Of a DNA stretch of 8,361 nt, positions 1 to 6,278 are shown in pieces; position 1 is the first letter of the stretch, and each line of letters opens with the position of its first letter. The DNA lies in assembly GCA_013003255.1 (NCBI GenBank), contig JABDJZ010000324.1:1-8361 (forward strand), written 5' to 3'. The notes below the pieces were generated by a model. It was not told where the DNA came from. It searched no databases and saw only the letters and a program-made list of their open reading frames with translations. Position numbers and translations under genes: made by a program. This stretch comes from Rhodothermales bacterium (lineage in GTDB: Bacteria; Bacteroidota; Rhodothermia; Rhodothermales; UBA10348).

Positions 1-922
1 TGTCGACGTCGAGTGCCAGCAACTCATCGTTTGAGATGGGCTCGGCGCCCTCAAAGCCTTCCAGGGACCCGCCGTGAGCCTCAGAGTATTGAACGGCCTT
101 CAGGACGTCGATGCCATCGCCGTTGTAATAGCCTCCGGAGACGTCTGACACAGCCACAATCTTGCAGCCCTGCTCCGCCATCAGCTGTGCCGCCACAGAT
201 CCAACGTTGCCGAAGCCCTGCACAGCGACGGTGCTCTGCGGCACGCGAAGCCCCAGTCGGTCCATACCGGCGAGGGCCGTGGTCATGACACCGCGTCCAG
301 TGGCTTCGCGACGGCCGAGCGACCCGCCGAGCTGGATGGGCTTGCCCGTGACGACGGCGTTCTCCGTGCGCTTGGCATGCATGGAGTACGTGTCGAGAAT
401 CCATGCCATCGTCTGGGCATTCGTATTCATGTCCGGAGCCGGAATGTCCTTGTCCGGTCCGAATACGTCAATCAGGTTCGACGTGTAGCGGCGTGTCAGG
501 CGCTCCAGTTCGCCGGCGCTCATCTCGCGCGGGTTACAGGTGACACCACCCTTGGCCCCGCCGAACGGCACGTTTACCACGGCACACTTCCAGGTCATCC
601 ATGCGGCGAGGGCCTTGACCTCGTCCATGTTGACGTCCGGGGCATAGCGGATACCGCCCTTCGATGGGCCCAGGATGTCGTTGTGAATCACGCGGTAGCC
701 CGTGAACACCTTGATCCGTCCGCTGTCCATGACTACCGGGATGGCCGTCACGTGAATGCGGGTGGGGGTGATCAGGTACTCGTAGAACCCGGGATCGAGT
801 TCGAGAATCTGTGCGGCTACGTCAAACCGCTCCACCATCGCCTCGAACGGATTCTCGTGATCCCGGATCGGTGCGGGTTCCTTGTAGATAGAACTGGCGT
901 GGACGTCGCGCTTGAAAGGCAT
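1..922 (-). CDS. gdhA: Glutamate dehydrogenase (Glu/Leu/Phe/Val dehydrogenase family), 3' end cut by window edge
   Basis: Oxidatively deaminates glutamate to 2-oxoglutarate and ammonium with NAD(P), or the reverse, in the cytoplasm. Reading the minus strand from the ATG at 922 gives 307 open residues of the usual 410-430, and the frame runs off the left edge. The N-terminal catalytic domain contains GPSKGGIRY (about 85-93), the lysine signature VPFGGAKGG (about 118-126, catalytic Lys124) and PAPDMNT with the catalytic Asp164. The Rossmann domain follows, with GFGNVG at 236-241 and an acidic residue after the second strand (Asp260), which suggests NAD preference (inference). The start fits the family (NPFEAMVERFD begins at about residue 24), but no Shine-Dalgarno precedes it. 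The frame stays open upstream to about 1027, with only TTG alternatives. It is transcribed divergently from the methyltransferase. The family call is certain; the exact substrate (Glu rather than Leu/Phe/Val) is likely but not proven. Confidence 0.95.
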   Translation of the reverse strand, partial: MPFKRDVHASSIYKEPAPIRDHENPFEAMVERFDVAAQILELDPGFYEYLITPTRIHVTAIPVVMDSGRIKVFTGYRVIHNDILGPSKGGIRYAPDVNMDEVKALAAWMTWKCAVVNVPFGGAKGGVTCNPREMSAGELERLTRRYTSNLIDVFGPDKDIPAPDMNTNAQTMAWILDTYSMHAKRTENAVVTGKPIQLGGSLGRREATGRGVMTTALAGMDRLGLRVPQSTVAVQGFGNVGSVAAQLMAEQGCKIVAVSDVSGGYYNGDGIDVLKAVQYSEAHGGSLEGFEGAEPISNDELLALDVD

Positions 923-964
923 GGTGTCGCGGGTGTTTGCAGTGATCGGCGAGCCCAATATCGA

Positions 965-985
965 CAAGCGCTGGAAGCGCTTGCA
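965..985 (-). promoter_or_regulatory. Inverted repeat with LacI/cre-like operator upstream of gdh
   Basis: CAAGCGCT (965-972) and AGCGCTTG (976-983) are perfect 8-base inverted arms around GGA. Overlapping them, 972-985 reads TGGAAGCGCTTGCA on the plus strand. It matches every fixed position of TGNAANCGNTNNCA, the catabolite-responsive element consensus bound by LacI/GalR-family regulators such as CcpA. The cores AAGCGCT at 966 and 975 lie 9 bases apart. The gap is divergent, so this cannot be a terminator for either flanking gene. It could be an operator or a hairpin in the gdh leader, 43-61 bases before the ATG. A related copy lies upstream of hutU at 6236-6253. Confidence 0.5.
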
Positions 986-1022
986 GGAGAACTCGCCACT
1001 ACTCGCTAGATTGGATAGACCG

Positions 1023-1052
1023 GAAAGCTACTCACCCGCGATAACACGCAAA
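1023..1052 (-). promoter_or_regulatory. Candidate Bacteroidota-type promoter for gdh
   Basis: On the minus strand, TTTG (1052-1049) is followed after 18 bases by TAGCTTTC (1030-1023). This is one base off the Bacteroidota -33/-7 pattern TTTG...TAnnTTTG, at a permitted spacing. A start point near 1016 would leave a leader of about 95 bases holding the inverted repeat at 965-983. The match is short and made by eye, so it is only a candidate. Confidence 0.3.
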
Positions 1053-1064
1053 TAACAAGACGTC

Positions 1065-1844
1065 TTGAATCTCGACCGCAGTCCCGGTGAAGCGAAACTG
1101 TCCAACAGGCGAAGGGCTGAATACCGGTCGCTGCAGCGGGGCAAGGGTCGGCGCGAACTCGGCCAGTATCTGATAGAAGGTGTCCGGGCCATGGAATCGG
1201 CCGTGGCCGCCGGGGTCCCCCTGATTGACATGGTCGTGGGCGCTGAGACCGCAGTGGATCCTCGGGTTGCGAGGCTCATCGAAGCCGTGGATTGCCCCGT
1301 CCTTGAGGCGTCCTCCCGGGATCTGGAGGCCATCGGCAACGCGCGTTCGAGTCAGGGAATCGCAGCGGCGGCCCAACTGCCAGAGACCAACCAGGCCGTG
1401 ACGTTTCCCTGCCTCGTGTTGGACGGCATTCAGGACCCTGGAAACGTGGGTACCCTTATTCGAACCGCCGCGTGGTTCGGGATCAAAACCGTGCTTTGCG
1501 GGCCCGGAACGGCCGATCCGTATCAGCCGAAGGTGGTTCGCTCAAGCCAGGGGGGACTCTGGGATGTCTCAGTTGTTTGCCATAGCGCGATACCGGCAGT
1601 CCTGGCTGCGATCGCTGCAGTGCCGGTATACGTCGCGGACCTGAACGGGAATGCCGCCGCAAGCTGGGGTCCCGAAGACGCGTCCGCCCTCGTCATAGGC
1701 TCTGAGGCCCATGGCCCTTCAGATGAGCTGCGCGAGCGGGCCGATGGCGCGGTCACGATTCAGGGGGTCGCGCCGTCAGGGACCGAATCGCTCAACGCTG
1801 CGGTGGCGGGGGGAATCCTGCTGCACCGCTGGCTGGGGGAGTAG
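1065..1844 (+). CDS. SpoU/TrmH-family RNA 2'-O-ribose methyltransferase (RlmB-like)
   Basis: A 259-residue cytoplasmic enzyme predicted to move a methyl group from S-adenosylmethionine to a ribose 2'-OH in rRNA or tRNA. The N-terminal part (about 10-105) resembles the SpoU substrate-binding domain, with the typical opening LSNRRRAEYRSLQRGKGR and a FLxEG-like YLIEGVRAMESA. The trefoil-knot SPOUT domain follows with all three SpoU motifs. Motif 1 is DPGNVGTLIRTA (124-135, with Asn127 and Arg133), motif 2 is LVIGSEAHGPS (209-219), and motif 3 is the IQGV...GTESLNAAVAGG stretch (232-250, Asn244). The TTG at 1065 is the only start that keeps the conserved N-terminus, since the first in-frame ATG is residue 43. 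No Shine-Dalgarno is seen; the leader is A-rich. The target nucleotide cannot be named from sequence, so no symbol is given. Confidence 0.92.
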   Translation: MNLDRSPGEAKLSNRRRAEYRSLQRGKGRRELGQYLIEGVRAMESAVAAGVPLIDMVVGAETAVDPRVARLIEAVDCPVLEASSRDLEAIGNARSSQGIAAAAQLPETNQAVTFPCLVLDGIQDPGNVGTLIRTAAWFGIKTVLCGPGTADPYQPKVVRSSQGGLWDVSVVCHSAIPAVLAAIAAVPVYVADLNGNAAASWGPEDASALVIGSEAHGPSDELRERADGAVTIQGVAPSGTESLNAAVAGGILLHRWLGE

Positions 1845-1865
1845 ACCGCTCAGAGCCCTCGCGCG

Positions 1866-1882
1866 CTTCGTTCGGGACGAAG
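1866..1882. terminator. Hairpin between convergent genes, possible terminator
   Basis: CTTCGT (1866-1871) and ACGAAG (1877-1882) form a perfect 6-base stem with a five-base TCGGG loop. It lies 22 bases after the methyltransferase stop and 20 bases before the end of the small minus-strand ORF. A stem at the meeting point of convergent genes suits a bidirectional terminator, but neither side has a T-run, so it would not be a classical intrinsic terminator. Confidence 0.35.
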
Positions 1883-1901
1883 AGGCCGCAGGCGCGCTGC
1901 C

Positions 1902-2015
1902 CTATTGGGATTGATTCTCCGCCTCCTTCTTGTCCTTGAGGTAGAGCCGGATAAACAGGAAAACGGGTAGCACGACGATCAGTCCGCCGAGGATCATTCC
2001 GATGGTGTCGCTCAT
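1902..2015 (-). CDS. Small single-span membrane protein, 37 residues, unknown function
   Basis: Not recognised as a named family. The minus-strand ATG at 2015 opens a 37-codon frame ending in TAG at 1902-1904. The product starts MSDT, then has one unbroken hydrophobic stretch (about residues 5-26, from IGMILGGLIVV to FIRLYL) and ends in a charged tail KDKKEAENQSQ. Positive residues after the span suggest the tail is cytoplasmic (inference). Support for a real gene: GAGAGG lies five bases before the ATG (plus-strand 2021-2026), the composition is that of a transmembrane helix rather than an out-of-frame GC-rich shadow, and no larger gene uses this stretch. It sits between the convergent methyltransferase and the divergent alanine dehydrogenase. 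Small membrane proteins of this shape often accompany respiratory or transport complexes, but nothing nearby indicates a partner. Confidence 0.6.
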   Translation of the reverse strand: MSDTIGMILGGLIVVLPVFLFIRLYLKDKKEAENQSQ

Positions 2016-2137
2016 CAAGCCCTCTCATCTTGGCTGGTTCGTGCCGGATGATAGCACATCCGCGGTCAGATGCTGGCGCAGCTTCGGTTCAATAGCGTTA
2101 TATTTCTGGACTTACGCAGAACTCAGAGGACGTCGGG
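2016..2137. other. Divergent intergenic region between the small ORF and ald
   Basis: These 122 bases must hold the promoters for both neighbours. The most AT-rich point is at 2092-2105. TATATTTC (2099-2106) is one base off the Bacteroidota -7 element TAnnTTTG for the plus strand, but I see no good -33 partner. On the minus strand the same place reads TATAAC, a possible -10. AGAGGA at 2125-2130, seven bases before the ATG, is a Shine-Dalgarno-like site that favours the 2138 start of ald. The LacI/cre-like box seen at gdh and hutU is not present here. Confidence 0.3.
2020..2026 (-). promoter_or_regulatory. Ribosome binding site of the small membrane ORF
   Basis: On the minus strand GAGAGGG precedes the ATG at 2015 by four bases. 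It is one of only two clear Shine-Dalgarno-like sites in the window and is the main argument that the 37-codon frame is translated. Confidence 0.45.
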
Positions 2138-3358
2138 ATGGAAGTGCCTGCCCTGCAGGGGATGGGAGTTAAGCACGGAATCGCGACCATGGAGAAGCGC
2201 GCCGAGGTCGGTGAGCGTCACCGGAGTCTCAGCATCGGTGTTCCCTCGGAGGTCTCCAACGAAGAGCGCCGGGTCTCCCTTGCCCCGTCCGGTGTCAGCG
2301 CCCTTGTGGCCGACGGCCACCGGGTCCAGGTCCAGGAGGGGGCGGGCAAGGAGTCCAACTTCTCCGACCAGGAGTATGCCGAGGCCGGCGGCGAGTTGGT
2401 GGCTGAAGCATCCGAACTCTTCAGCAACTGCGGCCTGATCGTGAAGGTGGGTCCTCCCTCCGACGCAGAGGTCGAGTTCCTTCAGGAGAAGCAGATTCTC
2501 ATCTCAGCCCTGCACCTGGGAGGCACATCGCCGCATTTCCTGCGCGGACTGATGGACCTGGGCATCACGGGCATCGGGTTCGAGTTCATCCGCGATTCCG
2601 ACGGCACCTTGCCCATCGTCCGCATGATGCACGAGATCATGGGAACGATGGCCGTGCAGATTGCAGCCCGTCACCTGGAGTCGGGCGAGGGTGGCAAAGG
2701 CGTGATGCTGGGTGGCATATCCGGCGTGCCCCCTTCGACCGTCGTCATTCTCGGCGCCGGGGTTGTAGGTGAGTGGGCCGCACGGACCGCACTTGGCTAT
2801 GGCGCGCACGTAATCGTCCTGGACAATGATCTCTCGGCGCTCCGGATCATGGAGCACTACCTGGATCGTCGCATCACCACGGCGATGGCCACCGAGGGCT
2901 ACATCCGGAGCGCGTTGGAACGGGCCGACGTGGTGATAGGCGCCATGATGAAGGCGGGTCAGCGCTCGCCGGTGCTGGTAACGGAGGACATGGTGATGCG
3001 GATGCCCAAGGGGTCCGTGATCGTGGATTCGATGATGGACCAGGGCGGTTGCATAGAAACCAGTAAGCCCACCACGCACTCGCAACCCACCTTCGTGGAG
3101 CACGGCGTCATTCACTACTGCATTCCGAACATGCCGTCCAACGCAGCGAGGACTGCCACCTATGCGCTGACCAACGTACTCGTGCCGTACCTGCTCAAGA
3201 TTGGCGATGCAGGATCAATCCACGAGGCGCTCTGGCGCGATGTGGGTCTGCGGAACGGGACGTACGTGTACCGGCGTCACCTGACCAAGAAGAGCCTGGC
3301 GTCCATGTTCGGCATGCCCCATCGGGATATCGAACTGCTCATTGCGTCGGGTATCTGA
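2138..3358 (+). CDS. ald: Alanine dehydrogenase (NAD-dependent)
   Basis: Interconverts L-alanine with pyruvate and ammonium using NAD, in the cytoplasm. Of 406 residues, 31-405 follow the alanine dehydrogenase/transhydrogenase alpha family. The substrate side has IGVPSEVSNEERRVSLAP (33-50, Arg45), Lys103 in IVKVGPP and His126 in SALHLGG. The NAD-binding Rossmann domain has ILGAGVVGEWAA (204-215) with acidic Asp229 closing the second strand. The catalytic Asp301 lies in DQGGC and is followed by HYCIPNMPS. All the residues expected for Ala binding and hydride transfer are present. About 30 residues precede the usual start; similar lead-ins occur in Bacteroidota homologues. The ATG at 2138 is preferred because AGAGGA lies seven bases upstream; ATGs at 2162 and 2189 are alternatives. 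It heads a tight plus-strand cluster, with the next start at most one base after its stop. Confidence 0.93.
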   Translation: MEVPALQGMGVKHGIATMEKRAEVGERHRSLSIGVPSEVSNEERRVSLAPSGVSALVADGHRVQVQEGAGKESNFSDQEYAEAGGELVAEASELFSNCGLIVKVGPPSDAEVEFLQEKQILISALHLGGTSPHFLRGLMDLGITGIGFEFIRDSDGTLPIVRMMHEIMGTMAVQIAARHLESGEGGKGVMLGGISGVPPSTVVILGAGVVGEWAARTALGYGAHVIVLDNDLSALRIMEHYLDRRITTAMATEGYIRSALERADVVIGAMMKAGQRSPVLVTEDMVMRMPKGSVIVDSMMDQGGCIETSKPTTHSQPTFVEHGVIHYCIPNMPSNAARTATYALTNVLVPYLLKIGDAGSIHEALWRDVGLRNGTYVYRRHLTKKSLASMFGMPHRDIELLIASGI

Positions 3359-3359
3359 T

Positions 3360-4829
3360 TTGGAGCAAAGGCGGATTCTCGTAACCGGAGCCACGGGGTA
3401 TATCGGGGGCAGGCTGGTCCCCGTACTGTTGGACGAAGGCCATGCCGTCCGCTGTTTCGTGCGTGATGCAAAGCGCCTCGAGACCCGTACCTGGGAGGAC
3501 CGCGTGGAAGTGGTCGAAGGTGACGTTCTGGATCCTGAGACACTCGCACCCGCGCTGTCGGGCATCGAGGTGGCCTACTACCTGATCCATTCACTGGGCT
3601 CAGGAAGCGAGTATGCGGAACAGGATCGGCAGGCGGCCGCCAATTTCGTCGCGGCGGCGGAGCAGGCCGGTGTTCGCCGCATCATCTACCTGGGCGGCAT
3701 CAACCCCAAGTCGGACAAACGATCCAAGCATCTGGAAAGCCGTCTGGAAACCGGAGAGACGCTTCGGGAAGGCAGCGTGCCCGTCACCGAATTCCGGGCC
3801 GCCGTCATCGTGGGTTCAGGCAGTTTGTCTTTCGAACTGATCCGGTACCTGACCGAGCGCGTTCCGCTGCTCATTACGCCGAAGTGGGTGCGGACCAAGA
3901 CCCAGCCCATCGCTGTCCGCAACGTGTTGCAGTACCTGACCGAGGCGCTCAACGTGGAGGAGAGCACAGGTCGCATCATCGAGATCGGCGGTGGCGAGGT
4001 CCTCAGTTATCAGGACATGTTCAACGGGTATGCCGCACGACGAGGTCTGACGCGACCGATTATCGGGGTCCCTGTTCTGACGCCCTATCTGTCCTCCCTT
4101 TGGGTGGGCCTGGTTACACCGCTGAACAGCCGCATAGCGCGCCCACTGATCAAGGGCCTGGACAACGAGGTCATCGTACGGGACGATACCGCGACGGAAC
4201 TCTTCGACATCGAACTCCTCGACTACGAAACCGCCGTGGACCTGGCGTTGGCCCGGTTCGAGAAGGACACCGTGGAAACCAGTTGGAGCGATGCCTTCTC
4301 GAGTGGGGATGACCGCAGGATGCTCACGCGGCTTGAGCAGGAAGAAGGGATGATCCAGGAGCGTCTGGAGGTTCGGGTCCAGGCATCGCCGAGTGTGATT
4401 TGGAGCGAGATCAATCAGCTGGGCGGAAAGAACGGCTGGCTGTATGCGAATCTCCTGTGGCGACTTCGGGGATTGATGGATCTGGCCGTCGGTGGCATTG
4501 GCATGCGATCCGGCAGACGGACCTACCACAAACTGCGCGAAGGGGATACGGTTGATTTCTGGCGGGTCGAAGAGGTCGAGAAGCCTCGAATTCTGAGGCT
4601 TCGGGCCGAAATGAAGGTCCCCGGCAGGGCGTGGCTGCAATACGAAATCAAGTCCCTGGAAGGTGGCATGTCCTCCCTCACCCAAACCGCGTTCTTTGAG
4701 CCCAAGGGCCTGTTTGGATTTCTGTACTGGTGGACGTTCTACATTCCGCACACCTTCATTTTCCCGGGGATGTTGCGTGAGCTGCGACGTCGCGCTGAGC
4801 GTTCCGCAGCCGCGCGCCCCAAGCACTAG
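3360..4829 (+). CDS. SDR-type NAD(P)-binding oxidoreductase fused to a DUF2867 domain
   Basis: A 489-residue two-domain protein of unknown substrate. The N-terminal atypical SDR/NmrA-like Rossmann fold opens with ILVTGATGYIGGRL (glycines 10, 13 and 16), then VVEGDVLDPETL, YYLIHSLGSG and RRIIYLGGINP, and runs to about residue 290. The usual SDR catalytic YxxxK is not evident, as in many atypical members. The C-terminal DUF2867 domain (about 335-480) belongs to the SRPBCC-like polyketide cyclase/START fold. It has GWLYANLLWRLRG, VGGIGMRSGRR, FWRVEEVE and an aromatic stretch FGFLYWWTFYIPHTFIFPG, which looks like a hydrophobic pocket more than a membrane span. This order is standard for the family. 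The TTG at 3360, one base after the ald stop, gives the canonical short lead-in MEQRR; a TTG at 3342 overlapping ald by 17 bases is the alternative. No Shine-Dalgarno is visible at either. The tight spacing implies co-transcription with ald. Confidence 0.88.
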   Translation: MEQRRILVTGATGYIGGRLVPVLLDEGHAVRCFVRDAKRLETRTWEDRVEVVEGDVLDPETLAPALSGIEVAYYLIHSLGSGSEYAEQDRQAAANFVAAAEQAGVRRIIYLGGINPKSDKRSKHLESRLETGETLREGSVPVTEFRAAVIVGSGSLSFELIRYLTERVPLLITPKWVRTKTQPIAVRNVLQYLTEALNVEESTGRIIEIGGGEVLSYQDMFNGYAARRGLTRPIIGVPVLTPYLSSLWVGLVTPLNSRIARPLIKGLDNEVIVRDDTATELFDIELLDYETAVDLALARFEKDTVETSWSDAFSSGDDRRMLTRLEQEEGMIQERLEVRVQASPSVIWSEINQLGGKNGWLYANLLWRLRGLMDLAVGGIGMRSGRRTYHKLREGDTVDFWRVEEVEKPRILRLRAEMKVPGRAWLQYEIKSLEGGMSSLTQTAFFEPKGLFGFLYWWTFYIPHTFIFPGMLRELRRRAERSAAARPKH

Positions 4830-4840
4830 TTCAACTTCTG

Positions 4841-5548
4841 ATGCGTCTCCTTCTGCTTTCGAACTCGCGAAACCCGGACAGCGGTTACCTGGAGCACGCC
4901 CGCGACTGGTTTGCCGACTTCCTCCGGGGGGTACGCAGGATGGCCTTTGTCCCGTACGCCGCCGTCCGGTTTTCCTACGATGACTATGAGCGCGCCGTAG
5001 CAGAGGCGCTGGGGGATCTGGTCGAGATTCGATCCGTCCATCACGGTGTGCCCGCACAGGTTGTTGAGGAGTGCGATGCCGTAGCCGTTGGCGGGGGCAA
5101 CACATTTCACCTGCTTCACGAGATGGCCCGTTTTGAACTGCCAGGGGCCATCAGGAAGGCGGTCCGCGACGGGAAACCCTACTGCGGATGGAGCGCAGGC
5201 TCCAACGTGGCCTCGCCGACCATTCGCACGACCAATGACATGCCCATCATCGAGCCCCCGTCATTCGAGGCGCTGGAGCTGGTCCCTTTCCAGATCAATC
5301 CACACTACCTGGACGCCCACCCGGACCGACACATGGGCGAAACGCGCGAGGAGCGCCTGCTCGAGTTCTGTCGGGTGAACCCGCAGGTGCCCGTCGTGGG
5401 ACTCCGCGAGGGCTCCGCCATCCTGGTGGACGGGGGCGCACCGCGCCTGCTCGGCAACAGGACCGCCCGTATCTTTCGGGGCACGGACGAGCCCGCTGAA
5501 CTGGAAAGCGGGTCGACCCTGGAATTTTCAGGTCCGTCCCAGACCTAA
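4841..5548 (+). CDS. pepE: Peptidase E-like aspartyl dipeptidase (family S51)
   Basis: Cytoplasmic serine peptidase that in this family hydrolyses dipeptides with N-terminal aspartate. At 235 residues it has the usual length, starting MRLLLLSNSRNPDSGYLEHA. It keeps the signature VAVGGGNTFHLLHEM (81-95) and the nucleophile Ser118 in GWSAGSN. Asp133 follows in TTNDMP, then His155 in QINPHYLD and Glu167 in GETREER. Each lies exactly two positions before the residues I recall for Salmonella PepE (Ser120, Asp135, His157, Glu169), so the active site is complete and the alignment is gap-free there. The ATG lies 11 bases after the SDR stop, without a Shine-Dalgarno, and the next gene follows 13 bases after its own stop, so it is probably mid-operon. 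Among genes for Ala, Glu and His breakdown it would supply free amino acids. Cyanophycinase, the related S51 group, is less likely given this close match. Confidence 0.93.
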   Translation: MRLLLLSNSRNPDSGYLEHARDWFADFLRGVRRMAFVPYAAVRFSYDDYERAVAEALGDLVEIRSVHHGVPAQVVEECDAVAVGGGNTFHLLHEMARFELPGAIRKAVRDGKPYCGWSAGSNVASPTIRTTNDMPIIEPPSFEALELVPFQINPHYLDAHPDRHMGETREERLLEFCRVNPQVPVVGLREGSAILVDGGAPRLLGNRTARIFRGTDEPAELESGSTLEFSGPSQT

Positions 5549-5561
5549 CCTCAGCCGATCG

Positions 5562-6191
5562 ATGGAATTCACAGCCGACGAAATCCGCGTTCTCGGTGTG
5601 CTGATCGAGAAGGAACTCACCACACCGGATTACTACCCGCTGACGCTCAACTCGCTGACTACGGGCTGCAACCAGAAGTCGAACCGTGACCCTGTGGTGA
5701 GCTTCTCCGAGTCGCAGACCATGCGCGCGGTTGATTCGCTGTTGAAGCGCCGGCTGGCGGGTCATGTGGCGGGAGCCGGCAGCCGGGCGGAGAAGTTCAG
5801 GCACGCACTCGCGGAGGCCTGGAATCTCAGTGCCCCGGAGCGTGCGGTTCTGAGCATCATGATGCTTCGCGGGCCGCAGACCGTGGGTGAGTTGCGAGCC
5901 AGGACGGCGCGGCACCATCCCTTCGAGTCGCTGGAGGAGGTTGAGGCCGTGCTGAATGCGCTGGCCGAGCGGGATGAGCCGCTGGTCTTCCACCTGCCGC
6001 GGTTGTCCGGTCAGAAGGAGGCCCGCTACATCCACCTGCTGGAAGGGGAGCCGGATGTCGAGGCGCTGGAGGCGTCCGTTGAACAGGCCAGTGCCGCCAA
6101 GGTCAGTCTGACCGCCGAGGTGGCTGATTTGAGAGAGCGCCTGGATGCTCTTGAGGCGGCATTTACCGAGTTCAGGACCCAGTTCGAATGA
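5562..6191 (+). CDS. yceH: YceH family protein (DUF480), double winged-helix
   Basis: Biochemical role unknown for the family; the fold is two winged-helix domains, suggesting nucleic-acid or protein binding. The 209 residues match the usual 200-220. Wing domain 1 (about 3-80) carries the family signature VLGVLIEKELTTPDYYPLTL followed by TGCNQKSNRDPV. Wing domain 2 (about 88-165) contains LSAPERAVLSIMMLRGPQTVGEL cores and ends RYIHLLEGEP. Residues 168-205 are predicted alpha-helical with heptad-like Leu/Val/Ala spacing (AEVADLRERLDALEAAFTEF), a likely coiled coil at the place where other YceH proteins have one. The ATG is 13 bases after the pepE stop, with no Shine-Dalgarno. It appears to be the last gene before a hairpin and the hut promoter region, so it may close the ald cluster. 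Its link to amino-acid catabolism is by position only. Confidence 0.9.
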   Translation: MEFTADEIRVLGVLIEKELTTPDYYPLTLNSLTTGCNQKSNRDPVVSFSESQTMRAVDSLLKRRLAGHVAGAGSRAEKFRHALAEAWNLSAPERAVLSIMMLRGPQTVGELRARTARHHPFESLEEVEAVLNALAERDEPLVFHLPRLSGQKEARYIHLLEGEPDVEALEASVEQASAAKVSLTAEVADLRERLDALEAAFTEFRTQFE

Positions 6192-6195
6192 CACC

Positions 6196-6229
6196 GGCGG
6201 CGTGAAGCTGTTAGCAACGCTTCGTCGCC
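6196..6229 (+). terminator. Hairpin after yceH: terminator or hut leader attenuator
   Basis: GAAGC (6204-6208) pairs with GCTTC (6219-6223). Inside it GTT (6210-6212) pairs with AAC (6216-6218) around AGC, leaving one bulged T. Outside it GGCG (6196-6199) pairs with CGCC (6226-6229) across a small internal loop. It starts five bases after the yceH stop, where a terminator for the upstream cluster is expected, but no T-run follows. It could equally be an RNA processing site or part of a read-through leader to hutU. Confidence 0.4.
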
Positions 6230-6235
6230 CGGTTC

Positions 6236-6253
6236 TGGTAGCGCTTCCAGCGC
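6236..6253 (+). promoter_or_regulatory. LacI/cre-like operator upstream of hutU
   Basis: Positions 6236-6249 read TGGTAGCGCTTCCA. The complementary strand, TGGAAGCGCTACCA, meets all nine fixed positions of TGNAANCGNTNNCA, the consensus of LacI/GalR-family catabolite operators, and the two half-sites agree in six of seven bases. AGCGCTTCCAGCGC (6240-6253) is identical to the minus strand at 981-968 upstream of gdh. The site ends 25 bases before the hutU ATG, a place where a bound repressor could block transcription. No regulator gene is present in the window, so the binding protein is unknown. Confidence 0.45.
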
Positions 6254-6278
6254 GCGCCACACACTTGAAACAACAACC

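Noticed and set aside
377..1009. 210-residue plus-strand frame
   Set aside because: It is antisense to glutamate dehydrogenase, whose minus-strand reading has full family motifs. The plus-strand product has no recognisable domain.
2504..3115. 203-residue minus-strand frame, rich in His and Gly
   Set aside because: It is wholly antisense to ald; its His-rich composition is what reverse reading of Met/Val/Asp-rich GC codons produces.
4700..4770. Possible transmembrane segment at the end of the SDR/DUF2867 protein
   Set aside because: The stretch is aromatic and interrupted by Pro and His, and it is a conserved part of DUF2867, so a buried pocket or surface patch is more likely than a membrane span.
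3816..5105. 429-residue minus-strand frame
   Set aside because: It lies opposite the SDR/DUF2867 gene and the start of pepE, both of which have clear motifs. Long antisense frames are common in GC-rich genes, and this one crosses a gene boundary with Arg/Pro/His-rich, domain-free sequence.
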